From contig PNLY01000062.1 of NCBI GenBank assembly GCA_013823325.1, positions 1 to 33,830 of the forward strand: DNA of 33,830 bases, written 5' to 3'. Positions within the stretch are counted from its first letter, which is position 1; each line of letters starts with the position of its first letter. This DNA comes from Methylobacterium sp. GTDB lineage: Bacteria; Pseudomonadota; Alphaproteobacteria; Rhizobiales; Beijerinckiaceae. The translations under genes were made by a program, and so were the position numbers. This document shows positions 18,635 to 26,904 of this stretch, in pieces. Below the pieces are notes generated by a model that saw only the letters and a program-made list of their open reading frames with translations, did not search any database and had not been told where the DNA came from.

Positions 18635-20473
18635 ATGACTGTGACGACCACCGCCTCGCCGAGAGTGGCCTCGCTCGATCTCGGCGTCATCGGCAACTGC
18701 ACGATCGCCGCGCTGATCGACCGGCAGGCGCGCATTGTTTGGAGCTGCTTTCCGCGCTTCGATCGCGACCCGGTCTTCTGCTCGCTGATCGACAACCAGA
18801 TCGACGATGGCGACGCCATGCCGAAGAAGGGCGTCTTCGCCATCGAGATGGTCGGGATGACCCGGTGCGAGCAGAGCTATCTCGACAACACCGCGATCCT
18901 CTCCTCGGTGCTCTCCGACGACCAGGGCAATGCGCTGGAGATCCTCGACTTCGCGCCGCGCTTCGTCCGCTATGAGCGCTTCTTCCGGCCGCCACAGCTG
19001 GTCCGCCGCGTCCGGCGCATCTCCGGCCGGCCGCGCATCCGCGTCGTGGTCAAGCCCTGCCTCGGCCTCGGCGAGGAGCCCGACGAGATCACCCGCGGCT
19101 CCAACCATGTCCGCTTCGTCGGCGCCGACCAGACGATCCGGCTGACCACCGATGCGCCGCTCTCCTATGTGCTGGAAAGCATACCCTTCGCCGTCGAGAA
19201 GCCGTTCTCCTTCTTCATCGGCTCGGACGAGGCGCTGCGCGCCGAGATCGAGACGACCTCGCGCGAATTCCTCGACAAGACCACCGACTATTGGCGCGAC
19301 TGGGTCCGCTCGCTCTCGATACCCTTCGAATGGCAGCGCGAGGTCATCCGCGCCGCGATCACGCTGAAGCTCTGCTCCTTCGAGGAGAGCGGTGCCATCG
19401 TCGCGGCGCTGACCACCTCGATCCCGGAGGCGCCGGGCACGCAGCGCAACTGGGACTATCGCTTCTGCTGGCTGCGCGACGCCTATTTCGTCGTCCACGC
19501 CCTCAACCGTCTCGGTACGACGCGGACGATGGAGGACTATCTCGGCTTCATCACCAATGTCGTCGACAGCTATTCGGAAAGCGGCGCCGAGCATCTGCCA
19601 CCGCTCTATCCGATCACGCGCGGCGGTGAATTGCGCGAGTTCGAGGTGCCGAACCTCGCTGGCTATCGCGGCCATCAGCCGGTCCGCGTCGGCAATGGCG
19701 CGGCGACGCAGGTCCAGAACGACGGCTATGGTGCCGTCGTGCTCGCCGCGACCCAGTCCTTCTTCGATCGCCGCCTGATCCAGCCTGGCAAGGAAGCGCT
19801 GTTCGCCCAGCTCGAGCGCATGGGCGAGCGCGCCATCCAGCTCTTCGACAAGCCCGATGCCGGCCCCTGGGAGCTGCGTGAGAAGGAAGTGGTCCATTCC
19901 TTCTCCAGCGTGATGTGCTGGGCGGCCTGCGACCGGCTCGCCCGCATCGCCGGCACGCTCGGCCGCGCCGACCGCAAGGAATACTGGCGCGGCGAGGCCA
20001 AGCGCCTGAAGGGCATCATCTCCGATCGGATCTGGAACCAGGAGAAGGGCCATTTCGTCTCGACCTTTGCCGGGACCGATCTCGATGCGACCCTGCTGCT
20101 GATCGCCGAGCTCGGCTTCGTCGCGCCCGACGATCCCCGCTACATCGCGACGGTCGAGGCGATCGGCCGTGAGCTCGGCCGCGGCGACCTGATCCTGCGC
20201 TATGGCACCGAAGACGATTTCGGCTTCATGCATACGGGCTTTCTGATCTGCGCCTTCTGGTATGTCGACGCGCTGCATGCGATCGGCCGCAAGGACGAGG
20301 CCAAGGAGCTGTTCGGCCGCATCCTGCAGCGCCGCAACAGCTTCGGCCTGCTCTCGGAGGATGCCGATCTTGAGACCGGTGAGCTCTGGGGCAATTTCCC
20401 GCAGACCTATTCGATGGTCGGCCTGATCAATTCGGCGATGCGGTTGAGCCGGAACTGGGAAGAGGCGTTCTGA
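18635..20473 (+). CDS. GH15 glycoside hydrolase (glucoamylase- or trehalase-like)
   Basis: 612-residue GH15 enzyme. The N-terminal beta domain (about 10-215) starts with the typical IGNCTIAALIDRQARIVW pattern; the C-terminal (alpha/alpha)6 barrel (about 230-605) carries RNWDYRFCWLRDA (271-283), WELREKEVVHS (412-422, E413 the likely general acid) and GELWGNFPQTYSMVGLI (582-598, E583 the likely general base). GH15 includes glucoamylases, glucodextranases and bacterial trehalases. Next to otsB, degradation of trehalose is the most attractive role, but substrate is not decided by sequence. No signal peptide, so it acts in the cytoplasm. The start is the ATG at 18635 with AGGGACAGG just upstream; the frame stays open further 5' only because of high GC. 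Confidence 0.93.
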   Translation: MTVTTTASPRVASLDLGVIGNCTIAALIDRQARIVWSCFPRFDRDPVFCSLIDNQIDDGDAMPKKGVFAIEMVGMTRCEQSYLDNTAILSSVLSDDQGNALEILDFAPRFVRYERFFRPPQLVRRVRRISGRPRIRVVVKPCLGLGEEPDEITRGSNHVRFVGADQTIRLTTDAPLSYVLESIPFAVEKPFSFFIGSDEALRAEIETTSREFLDKTTDYWRDWVRSLSIPFEWQREVIRAAITLKLCSFEESGAIVAALTTSIPEAPGTQRNWDYRFCWLRDAYFVVHALNRLGTTRTMEDYLGFITNVVDSYSESGAEHLPPLYPITRGGELREFEVPNLAGYRGHQPVRVGNGAATQVQNDGYGAVVLAATQSFFDRRLIQPGKEALFAQLERMGERAIQLFDKPDAGPWELREKEVVHSFSSVMCWAACDRLARIAGTLGRADRKEYWRGEAKRLKGIISDRIWNQEKGHFVSTFAGTDLDATLLLIAELGFVAPDDPRYIATVEAIGRELGRGDLILRYGTEDDFGFMHTGFLICAFWYVDALHAIGRKDEAKELFGRILQRRNSFGLLSEDADLETGELWGNFPQTYSMVGLINSAMRLSRNWEEAF

Positions 20474-20484
20474 GAAGCGTCGTC

Positions 20485-20518
20485 ATTCTCGGGCGGAGCT
20501 AAGCGCAGACCCGAGAAT
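20485..20518. repeat. Inverted repeat downstream of the GH15 gene
   Basis: ATTCTCGGG (20485-20493) and CCCGAGAAT (20510-20518) form a perfect 9-bp stem around a 16-base loop. It starts 12 bases after the GH15 stop and has the look of a dispersed intergenic repeat; it could also end transcription. Confidence 0.6.
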
Positions 20519-20551
20519 CTCTGGCCGGAAGGGGCGCTTTCTCATCCTGAG

Positions 20552-20574
20552 ATGGTCGGCTCAAGGCCGACCAT
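20552..20574. repeat. Second inverted repeat between GH15 gene and metW
   Basis: ATGGTCGGC (20552-20560) and GCCGACCAT (20566-20574) form a perfect 9-bp stem with a five-base loop, 12 bases from the metW stop. With the previous hairpin it separates two convergent genes. The preceding CTCATCCTGAG is shared with the large palindrome at 22530-22639, which points to one repeat family. Confidence 0.6.
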
Positions 20575-20585
20575 GACGCGTGGGG

Positions 20586-21209
20586 TTACCCCCGCTTCAG
20601 CAGGAACACCGCCTGCGCGCCAAAGAGGTTCCAGAACCACCAGGGCGCGCTGACCCCGACTCTGCCGCCGGCGACGTCGAGCGCGACCGCGCGCTCCTTC
20701 TCCGCGCCGATCGCGTCGCAGAGCGCGACGAAGTCGCGGATCGTGCAGAAATGGATATTGGGCGTCTCCCACCAGGTATAGGGCAGGGAGTCGGTCACGG
20801 GCATCCGGCCCATGAAGAAGACCTGGGATCGCATCCGCCAATGCCCGAAATTCGGGAAGGAGACGATGGCGCGCCGGCCGATGCGCAGCATCTGCTCCAG
20901 CACATGGCGCGGATTGCGCGTCGCCTGGATGGTCTGGGAGAGGATGACGTAATCGAAACTGTCGTCGGGGTAGTCGGCGAGGTCGGTGTCGGCATCGCCC
21001 TGGATCACCGAAAGTCCGCGTGCGACGCAGCCGGCGACGCCCTCGCGCGACAATTCGATGCCGCGCCCGTCGACGCCGCGGGTCTCGGCGAGCAGCGACA
21101 GCAATTCGCCGTCGCCGCAGCCGACGTCGAGCACGCGCGAGCCCGGTGTCACCATCTCGGCAACGAGCCGCAGGTCGATGCGGTTGGTCTGGTTCTCCGC
21201 CAGCGCCAT
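20586..21209 (-). CDS. metW: Methionine biosynthesis protein MetW
   Basis: 207-residue methyltransferase-like protein that works with MetX in methionine synthesis; in related bacteria MetX needs or is stimulated by MetW. SAM-type motif I VLDVGCGDGEL (26-36) is intact, followed by GIELSREG, the family-typical LSQTIQATRNP and the C-terminal YTWWETPNIHFCT, which is diagnostic for MetW. Length is usual. It starts two bases after the metX stop, so translation is likely coupled. It is convergent with the GH15 gene across a region of two hairpins. Confidence 0.95.
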   Translation of the reverse strand: MALAENQTNRIDLRLVAEMVTPGSRVLDVGCGDGELLSLLAETRGVDGRGIELSREGVAGCVARGLSVIQGDADTDLADYPDDSFDYVILSQTIQATRNPRHVLEQMLRIGRRAIVSFPNFGHWRMRSQVFFMGRMPVTDSLPYTWWETPNIHFCTIRDFVALCDAIGAEKERAVALDVAGGRVGVSAPWWFWNLFGAQAVFLLKRG

Positions 21210-21211
21210 GC

Positions 21212-22390
21212 TCAGATTCCTCTGGCCCGCGCCGCGGCGCCGATGAAGCCGCGCGTCGTCGCGAACAAATTGGGCTCCTCCAGCAGGAAGGCGTCGTGGC
21301 CCTTGTCGCTTTCGAGCTCGACGAAGGAGACCGAGGCGCCGGCGGCGTTGAGCGCATGCACGATGGCGCGCGAGTCGCTGGTCGGGAACAGCCAGTCCGA
21401 GGTGAAGGACGCGACGCAGAAGCGGGTCCGCGTCCCGGCGAAGGCCTTGGCGAGCACACCGTCATGGTCGGCGCCGAGGTCGAAATAGTCCATCGCCCGC
21501 GTCACATAGAGATAGGAATTGGCGTCGAAGCGCTCGACGAAGCTAAGTCCCTGGTAGCGGAGATAACTCTCGACCTGGAAATCCGCGTCGAAGGTGAAGG
21601 TCGGCGCGCTGCGTTCCTGCAGCTTGCGGCCGAACTTTCGGTGCAGCGCCGGCTCCGAGAGATAGGTGATGTGCGCGCCCATACGCGCCACCGATAGCCC
21701 TTTGGCCGGGCGCGTGCCCTCGTCGAGATAGCGCCCCTGGCGCCAGTCCGGATCGGCCATCACCGCCTGGCGGCCGACCTCATGGAAAGCGATGTTCTGG
21801 GCCGAGTGCTTGGCGGCGGTGGCGAGCGGCAGCGCCGAGAACACCCGCGTCGGATAGCTCGCCGCCCATTGCAGCACCTGCATTCCGCCCATCGAGCCGC
21901 CGGCGACGCAGAACAGGCTGTCGATGCCGAGCGAGTCGACGAGATGCGCCTGCGCCCGCACCATGTCGCGGATCGTCACCATCGGGAAGGCAAGGCCCCA
22001 GGGCTTGCCCGTCTCGGGATTGGTCGAGGCCGGGCCGGTCGTTCCCATGCAGCCGCCGAGCACATTGGCGCAGATCACGAAGAAGCGGTCGGTGTCGACA
22101 GGTTTGCCCGGCCCGATCATCGCCGTCCACCAGCCGCCCTTGCCGGTGACCGGGTTGCGGCTCGCGACATATTGGTCGCCGGTCAGGGCGTGGCAGACCA
22201 GGACAGCGTTGGACCGAGACTCATTCAAGGAACCATAAGTCTGGTAGGCGATCTGCCAATGCTCCAGCACCGCGCCGGAATCGAGCTGCAGCGCCTTGTC
22301 CGGCCCGAACCGGGCGAGCAGGCTCGACGGCTGGTTGGCTTCGGCCAGCGGGTCGGCGAGAAGGTCGGGAGCTTGCGTCCGGTTCGGCAT
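21212..22390 (-). CDS. metX: Homoserine O-acetyltransferase family protein MetX
   Basis: 392-residue alpha/beta-hydrolase-fold acyltransferase that activates homoserine for methionine synthesis. The nucleophile is S166 in [10 protein letters not shown]332 (FTSDWLFP) and H365 (KGHDAFL) complete the triad. [12 protein letters not shown] (109-120) is the family signature. Whether it uses acetyl-CoA or succinyl-CoA is open: many proteobacterial MetX proteins are succinyltransferases, and I cannot assign the deciding residue by eye. It heads a metX-metW operon. On the minus strand a good TTGACA (22464-22459) lies upstream, but no clear -10 box at the right distance; no strong ribosome site precedes the ATG. 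Confidence 0.95.
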   Translation of the reverse strand: MPNRTQAPDLLADPLAEANQPSSLLARFGPDKALQLDSGAVLEHWQIAYQTYGSLNESRSNAVLVCHALTGDQYVASRNPVTGKGGWWTAMIGPGKPVDTDRFFVICANVLGGCMGTTGPASTNPETGKPWGLAFPMVTIRDMVRAQAHLVDSLGIDSLFCVAGGSMGGMQVLQWAASYPTRVFSALPLATAAKHSAQNIAFHEVGRQAVMADPDWRQGRYLDEGTRPAKGLSVARMGAHITYLSEPALHRKFGRKLQERSAPTFTFDADFQVESYLRYQGLSFVERFDANSYLYVTRAMDYFDLGADHDGVLAKAFAGTRTRFCVASFTSDWLFPTSDSRAIVHALNAAGASVSFVELESDKGHDAFLLEEPNLFATTRGFIGAAARARGI

Positions 22391-22411
22391 TCGGATTTGT
22401 CTTGTCGTCCG

Positions 22412-22436
22412 GTCCGTTCGTAATAGCGGACATTAC
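22412..22436 (-). promoter_or_regulatory. Overlapping hairpins in the metX leader
   Basis: Read on the minus strand: GTAAT-GTCCG-CT-ATTAC-GAA-CGGAC. GTAAT can pair with ATTAC and GTCCG with CGGAC, but GTCCG lies in the loop of the first hairpin. The two stems are therefore either alternatives or a very tight pseudoknot (no first-loop bases), 22 bases before the metX start. It does not match the SAM-II riboswitch found before many alphaproteobacterial met genes. Confidence 0.3.
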
Positions 22437-22529
22437 CGATGGCGCGGCTCTTCCCGTCTGTCAACGCGGCGATGCGTTGCGAGCGCTTTGCCAAGCTGGC
22501 TTGGCGCGCGTAAGAGGCTTTCCGAACCT

Positions 22530-22639
22530 CAGCCCTCATCCTGAGGAGCGATCCGCAAGGATTGCGTCTCGAAGGATGTTCCAGCGTGCTCTGGACATCC
22601 TTCGAGGCGCCGCTCCGCGGCTCCTCAGGATGAGGGCTG
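22530..22639. repeat. Large two-stem palindromic intergenic element
   Basis: The outer arms (22530-22549 and 22620-22639) are a perfect 20-bp inverted repeat beginning CAGCCCTCATCCTGAGGAGC. A second near-perfect stem inside (22564-22584 and 22591-22610) pairs GCGTCTCGAAGGATG-type sequence with its complement and has one bulge and one mismatch. Overall it folds as one long hairpin. The sequence resembles dispersed repeats common in Rhizobiales intergenic regions. It lies between the divergent metX and chorismate mutase genes. Confidence 0.85.
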
Positions 22640-22673
22640 GAGGTTGTTCTTTCCAGAGGTTGGTCAAGCCATC

Positions 22674-23507
22674 ATGACCGAAGCCGCTCCGACTACGCTC
22701 GCCGACCTGCGCAGCGAGATCGACCGCATCGATGCGGCGATGCACGGCCTGCTGATGGAGCGCTCGCAGATCATCGAGACGCTGATCGCGATCAAGAAGA
22801 CGCAGGTGTCCGGCTCGGCCTTCCGTCCCGGCCGCGAGGCCGACATGATGAAGCGCCTCGCCTTGCGCCATCAGGGCCTGCTGCCGCTCGATACGGTCGA
22901 GAGCATCTGGCGCATCATCATCGCGACCTTCACCTTCGTGCAGGCGAACTATTCGGTCCATGCCGACATCTCCGGCGGCGATGCGCCGATGCGCGACAGC
23001 GCCCGCTTCCATTTCGGTTTCACAGTACCGTTCGTCACGCATGAGGACGCCCGCGCCGTGATCAAGGCGGTGGCGGACTCGGCCGGCGACCTCGGCATCT
23101 TCCGCATGGACCTGGGCGCCAGCGCCGGCGTCTGGTGGCGCGACCTGATCGGCGCCGACCAGCCCAAGATCATCGCGCGCCTGCCCTTCATCGAGCGGCC
23201 GGACCATCCGGCCGGCACGCCGGTCTACTGCATCGCCAAGCCCCTGACCGACGCCGCCGTGCGCGAGATCGTGCTCTATGCCGCCCGCGTCGAGCGCTGG
23301 TCGGAGCAGCTTCGCCACGGCCTTGCCCAGCATCTCGCCGAGGTCTCGGCCAGCGCCGCCGACGGCTCGCATCTGGCGCTGCTGGTGGCCGCCGCCGGTG
23401 AAACCCCGGTCGAAGCCATCCGAAGCGCACTCGAACCCGCGGGCCTCAAGGAGCTGACCGAGATCGGTAGCCACGCCGCCCGCTTCGCCTTCAAACCCGT
23501 CCGCTGA
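22674..23507 (+). CDS. Chorismate mutase with C-terminal extension
   Basis: 277-residue protein. Residues about 8-95 form an all-helical AroQ-type chorismate mutase, which converts chorismate to prephenate: [22 protein letters not shown] carries the first catalytic Arg, followed by the I-A-I-KK helix and [12 protein letters not shown]. Residues about 100-277 are an extension without a prephenate dehydratase or DAHP synthase motif; this longer form is common in the Rhizobiales and its role is not clear to me. Start: ATG 22674; a TTG at 22644 lies against the palindromic repeat with its GGAGG directly adjacent, so it is unlikely. hisC follows after 23 bases and then tyrC, giving an operon for tyrosine and histidine/aromatic transamination. 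Confidence 0.9.
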   Translation: MTEAAPTTLADLRSEIDRIDAAMHGLLMERSQIIETLIAIKKTQVSGSAFRPGREADMMKRLALRHQGLLPLDTVESIWRIIIATFTFVQANYSVHADISGGDAPMRDSARFHFGFTVPFVTHEDARAVIKAVADSAGDLGIFRMDLGASAGVWWRDLIGADQPKIIARLPFIERPDHPAGTPVYCIAKPLTDAAVREIVLYAARVERWSEQLRHGLAQHLAEVSASAADGSHLALLVAAAGETPVEAIRSALEPAGLKELTEIGSHAARFAFKPVR

Positions 23508-23530
23508 TCATTCCTTCAAGGTCCAGCCCC

Positions 23531-24640
23531 ATGGCTCTGCCCGCTTCCCGCCCCGTTCCGCGTCCCGGCGTCCTCGACATCGAGGCCTATGTCCCCGGCA
23601 AGTCCTCGGCTCCGGCCGGCGTCAAGCTGCACAAGCTCTCCTCCAACGAGACCCCGCTCGGCCCGAGCCCGAAGGCGATCGCCGCCTACGGCAATCTCTC
23701 CGGCAAGCTCGAGCTTTATCCGGACGGCTCGGCGACAAAGCTGCGCGAGGCGATTGCCGGCCGCTACGGGCTCGATGCCAACCGCATCGTCTGCGGCACC
23801 GGCTCCGACGAATTGCTCCAGCTGATCACCAAGGTCTATCTCGGCGATGGCGACGAGGGCGTGTTCACGCAGCACGGCTTCCTCGTCTACAAGATCGCGA
23901 TCCTCGCCGCCGGCGGCAAGCCGGTGGTCGTGCCCGAGAAGAACCTCACCGCCGACATCGACGCGATCCTCGCCGCGGTGACGCCGCGCACCAAGATCGT
24001 CTTCCTCGCCAACCCCAATAACCCGACCGGCACTTATCTGCCCTTCGACGAGGTCAAGCGCCTGCAGGCCGGTCTGCCGCCGCATGTCCTGCTGGTGCTG
24101 GACGCGGCCTATGCCGAATATGTCCGGCGCAACGACTATGCCTCGGGCCTCGAACTGGTCGCGACATCAGAGAACGTGGTGATGACCCGCACTTTCTCGA
24201 AGATCTACGGCCTGGCGAATCTGCGCCTCGGCTGGGCCTATGGCCCCGCCCACATCATCGATGCGTTGAACCGCACCCGCGGCCCCTTCAACGTCAATGG
24301 CGCCGCAATCGAGGCGGGCGTCGCTGCGATCGCCGACGAGGCGCACATCGCCTCGGCGATCGAGCACAACGACAAATGGCTGGCCTGGACCACGGCCGAG
24401 CTGGAGAAGCTCGGACTCGCCGTCACGCCTTCGGTCGGCAACTTCCTCCTGATCCATTTCCCCGCCGCCGCCGGCAAGAGCGCCAAGGAGGCCGACGCCT
24501 TCCTGACCCAGCGCGGCCTGATCCTGCGCTCGGTCGCATCTTACGGCCTCCCCGATGCGCTGCGCATGACCATCGGCAGCGAGGAGGCCAACCGCCTCGT
24601 CGTTGCCGCCCTGGCCGAGTTCCTGGGCAAGGCCGCGTGA
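23531..24640 (+). CDS. hisC: Histidinol-phosphate / aromatic aminotransferase HisC
   Basis: 369-residue PLP enzyme of fold type I. It makes histidinol phosphate in histidine synthesis; placed between chorismate mutase and prephenate dehydrogenase it probably also transaminates aromatic keto acids. Seen: [12 protein letters not shown] (37-48), GTGSDELL (89-96), [10 protein letters not shown] (161-170), D191 and Y194 in LDAAYAEY, and the Schiff-base lysine in [16 protein letters not shown] (K224). Length is standard. The stop codon overlaps the GTG start of the next gene by three bases, so the two are translationally coupled. The start is the ATG at 23531, 23 bases after the chorismate mutase stop. 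Confidence 0.95.
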   Translation: MALPASRPVPRPGVLDIEAYVPGKSSAPAGVKLHKLSSNETPLGPSPKAIAAYGNLSGKLELYPDGSATKLREAIAGRYGLDANRIVCGTGSDELLQLITKVYLGDGDEGVFTQHGFLVYKIAILAAGGKPVVVPEKNLTADIDAILAAVTPRTKIVFLANPNNPTGTYLPFDEVKRLQAGLPPHVLLVLDAAYAEYVRRNDYASGLELVATSENVVMTRTFSKIYGLANLRLGWAYGPAHIIDALNRTRGPFNVNGAAIEAGVAAIADEAHIASAIEHNDKWLAWTTAELEKLGLAVTPSVGNFLLIHFPAAAGKSAKEADAFLTQRGLILRSVASYGLPDALRMTIGSEEANRLVVAALAEFLGKAA

Positions 24641-25581
24641 GCGCGCCCGACAGTTTTGCGCCGCGCCGCGACGAGCCACTCTTCGGGCGGCTCGCCATCA
24701 TCGGCATCGGCCTGATCGGTTCCTCGATCGCGCATGCGGCCAAGGAGCTCAACCTCGCCCGCCATATCGTCCTGAGCGACGCCGACGCCGATGTGCGCCG
24801 CCGCGCCCGCGAGCTCGATCTCGGTCATGAGGTCGCTGAAAGCGCGGTGGAGGCTGCGCGCGACGCTGACCATGTCGTGCTCTGCGTGCCGGTCGGCGCC
24901 TGCGGCGCCGTTGCGGAAGAGATCGCCGACGTCCTCAAGCCGGGCGCGATCCTGTCGGATGTCGGCTCGGTCAAGCATGCGGTGGTGGAGGCGGTCGGTC
25001 CGCATCTGCCGGAGGGCGTGCATTTCGTCCCGGCCCATCCGGTCGCCGGCACCGAGAATTCCGGCCCAGATGCCGGCTTTCCCAGCCTCTTCCTCAATCG
25101 CTGGTGCATCCTGACGCCGCCGCCCGGGACTGATGAGGCGGCGATCGCCCGCACCCGCCAGTTCTGGGAGGGCATGGCGGCGATCGTCGAGGTGATGGGC
25201 TCGCAGCACCATGACCTCGTCCTCGCCATCACCAGCCATCTGCCGCATCTGATCGCCTACAACATCGTCGGCACCGCCGAGGATCTGGCGGCGGTGACGC
25301 AGTCGGAGGTGATCAAGTTCTCGGCCGGCGGCTTCCGCGACTTCACCCGCATCGCGGCGAGCGACCCGACGATGTGGCGCGACGTCTTCCTCGCCAACAA
25401 GGAGGCGGTGCTGGAGATGCTCGGCCGCTTCAACGAGGACCTGGCGCTGCTCACGCGTGCGATCCGCTATGGCGACGGCGAGACCCTGCACAAGCATTTC
25501 ACCCGCACCCGCGCGATCCGCCGCGGTATCGTCGCGCTCGGCCAGGAGAAGGCCGAGACGGAGAAGCTCAGGAAGGGCTGA
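24637..25581 (+). CDS. tyrC: Prephenate/arogenate dehydrogenase
   Basis: 314-residue NAD(P)-dependent oxidative decarboxylase for tyrosine synthesis; it acts on prephenate, arogenate or both. The Rossmann loop is GIGLIGSS (23-30), then [16 protein letters not shown] (107-114) and the catalytic histidine in [12 protein letters not shown] (H134). The helical C-terminal dimer domain includes SHLPHLIAY, the usual substrate-loop motif. No ACT domain is present, so feedback control is not obvious. The start is a GTG at 24637 inside the hisC stop codon (GTGA overlap); in-frame sequence further upstream lies in hisC and is not used. Last gene of the operon before a tRNA. Confidence 0.93.
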   Translation: MSAPDSFAPRRDEPLFGRLAIIGIGLIGSSIAHAAKELNLARHIVLSDADADVRRRARELDLGHEVAESAVEAARDADHVVLCVPVGACGAVAEEIADVLKPGAILSDVGSVKHAVVEAVGPHLPEGVHFVPAHPVAGTENSGPDAGFPSLFLNRWCILTPPPGTDEAAIARTRQFWEGMAAIVEVMGSQHHDLVLAITSHLPHLIAYNIVGTAEDLAAVTQSEVIKFSAGGFRDFTRIAASDPTMWRDVFLANKEAVLEMLGRFNEDLALLTRAIRYGDGETLHKHFTRTRAIRRGIVALGQEKAETEKLRKG

Positions 25582-25660
25582 GGGCGTCGGCGGCGATCAC
25601 GGCTCCGGAGGGCTGTACGGCCGGGTGTGAATTCCCCGAGGCTTCTGGCATCCATCTGCC

Positions 25661-25689
25661 TTGTCAAAACGGGGTCGGGCTGATACAGC
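25661..25689 (+). promoter_or_regulatory. Sigma-70-type promoter for tRNA-Thr
   Basis: TTGTCA (25661-25666), 17 bases, then TACAGC (25684-25689). The start point would be about three to five bases before the tRNA. The -35 box is good and the -10 box is weak. Confidence 0.4.
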
Positions 25690-25699
25690 CCCACCCGTC

Positions 25700-25775
25700 G
25701 CCGCAATAGCTCAGCTGGTAGAGCACCTCATTCGTAATGAGGGGGTCGGGGGTTCGAATCCCTCTTGCGGCACCA
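25700..25775 (+). tRNA. tRNA-Thr (anticodon CGT)
   Basis: A full cloverleaf is visible: acceptor GCCGCAA / TTGCGGC, D arm from GCTCAGCTGGTAGAGC, anticodon stem CCTCA / TGAGG around loop TTCGTAA with CGT at 25733-25735, T arm GGGGGTTCGAATCCCTC, discriminator A and an encoded CCA (25773-25775). CGT reads the Thr codon ACG. The 3' end is duplicated at 26881-26892. Confidence 0.97.
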
Positions 25776-26034
25776 GCCACCTTTCCCGACACTGCAGTCC
25801 GCCGTCGCTTGTAACATTGTGGCGAGGACAGCGTTCCCCAGACCCGCAGCACTCGGCTCGGTCGCGCGGATGGATTCCTCGCGGATTGGCGCTCGGCTCG
25901 CGCAGCCGCTGCCTTCGACCGGCGACATCACCGCGCGCCCCGCGCACAGCAGCAACGTCCTGCCTCCTGGCGGTCGGCTGGTGCCAGTCGTCTCCGAGCG
26001 TGCCGTGGAGAGGCAAGCGGCTATAGCAATGACG
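25776..26034. other. 259-base stretch after tRNA-Thr without a supported gene
   Basis: Nothing recognisable. Frames are open on both strands but have no family-like sequence, and no T-run terminator follows the tRNA. It forms the left part of a gene-poor segment that ends at the 12-base copy of the tRNA 3' end. Confidence 0.4.
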
Positions 26035-26376
26035 CTATCGACAGTTCGCGCGGCATCGCACGGAACTCACCGTGTTCTCGCTCTCGCCAACGGTGATGAC
26101 TTCGATCAGGGTGTCTTGCTTCGACTTCCAAACGAACAGGCAGTAGCCTAACCCGGTTCCTGAGCACGAGGCCATCTCTGGCCGTCCCTGGCAGCGATCG
26201 TCGCCTTCATAACATTTGTCGGCATCAGGCAGCTTCACGGGCGTATAGCCAAGACCGATCAAGCTGCGCCGGGCCTCTCGGTAAGACGTGCCCTTCGGAA
26301 AGTTGGGCAGCCGCTCTGCGGCAATTGATACGGTTGCTCCGATAAGGGCGGCGACCACAACGGCAATCCGGATCAT
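26035..26376 (-). CDS. Small Cys-rich exported protein, unknown function
   Basis: 113-residue protein with a signal peptide (hydrophobic 4-18, likely cut after SIAA at 20). The mature part begins RLPNFPKGTSYREARRSLIGLGYTP-like sequence, a pattern I recall from short exported hypothetical proteins of Rhizobiales in which an N-terminal PxGTxYxxAR helix precedes a Cys-rich half. Six cysteines (55, 62, 71, 79, 108 and 112) suggest three disulfides in the periplasm. Two ATGs lie close together; the inner one at 26376 has GGAG at eight bases, the outer at 26382 only two, so the inner is chosen. No neighbour explains its role; it is the only believable gene in the tRNA-flanked segment. Confidence 0.65.
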   Translation of the reverse strand: MIRIAVVVAALIGATVSIAAERLPNFPKGTSYREARRSLIGLGYTPVKLPDADKCYEGDDRCQGRPEMASCSGTGLGYCLFVWKSKQDTLIEVITVGESENTVSSVRCRANCR

Positions 26377-26760
26377 CTGCATCTCTCCATATCAGCCAAA
26401 GGCGTGCTGCGACCTGCCTGATACTCGCTATGCATCGACCCTTGAAGGTGGTTCTGCGCGCCCCTCATGGCCCAACGTCAAGACGGAAGGCAACGGCCGC
26501 GATGACAGACCGAATCCGCTCCTTCGCCTCGCTGCGGCGCTCGGCGTGTTCCGCGCTGCGAACCCGCGCGGGACCATCTGCCATCGCGATCCGGACCAGC
26601 CGTGTCCGAAGACCACCAGGAAGGATCAACGTGGGGAGCCCCCGGAGTGCGAAGGGAGTTGGAGCGCCTTATCGCCGCGGCGGTCTGGCGCGGAAAAGGG
26701 GTAAGCTTGCGGCCGGCTTCTTGGTGTCTTGGTATCGGCCTTGTCGCCGATCTATTTTTC

Positions 26761-26803
26761 CGCAAGAGGCGCAATTCGTTAGGCTGAATGCGCACCTCTT
26801 GCG
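26761..26803. repeat. Long interrupted hairpin
   Basis: CGCAAGAGG (26761-26769) pairs perfectly with CCTCTTGCG (26795-26803). After a small bulge the stem continues with CGC / GCG and ATTC / GAAT around loop GTTAGGCT. There is no T-run on either strand. The right arm repeats nine bases of the tRNA-Thr 3' end. Confidence 0.6.
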
Positions 26804-26880
26804 CACCACTTTCTTAAGTCCTCGCACAGAATCAGCGCCCTGGTTTCAGGACGGTCGATAGCGGTCCGTCCGGCTGATCG

Positions 26881-26892
26881 CCCTCTTGCGGC
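26881..26892 (+). repeat. 12-base direct copy of the tRNA-Thr 3' end
   Basis: CCCTCTTGCGGC is identical to 25760-25771, which covers part of the T arm and the whole 3' acceptor strand of the tRNA. This is where tRNA-targeting integrases recombine, so the pair could be an attL/attR remnant around 1.1 kb. No integrase gene is left in between. Confidence 0.35.
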
Positions 26893-26904
26893 TGGACGCC
26901 CCTT

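Larger units (their letters stand above)
26383..26904. other. About 520-base gene-poor stretch upstream of the Cys-rich gene
   Basis: No supported gene. One frame between about 26490 and 26704 reads as a plausible Cys-containing peptide (LLRLAAALGVF, then TICHRDPDQPCP) but lacks a start codon and ribosome site, so it may be a decayed or frameshifted gene. Base composition is less GC-rich than in the neighbours. It holds the long hairpin at 26761-26803 and the tRNA-like 12-mer at 26881. Confidence 0.4.

Noticed and set aside
22391..22530. SAM-II riboswitch before metX
   Set aside because: The typical conserved blocks (a GATTT-like loop and a GCTAAA-like 3' end) are absent on the minus strand.
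26777..26785. Integron-type core site GTTAGGC (fits GTTRRRY)
   Set aside because: It lies in the loop of a hairpin, not at its ends; there is no paired RYYYAAC core and no integrase.
26430..26861. 143-codon open frame in the gene-poor stretch
   Set aside because: Arg/Ser/Pro-rich composition with no ribosome site, signal peptide or recognisable motif; likely non-coding or decayed sequence.
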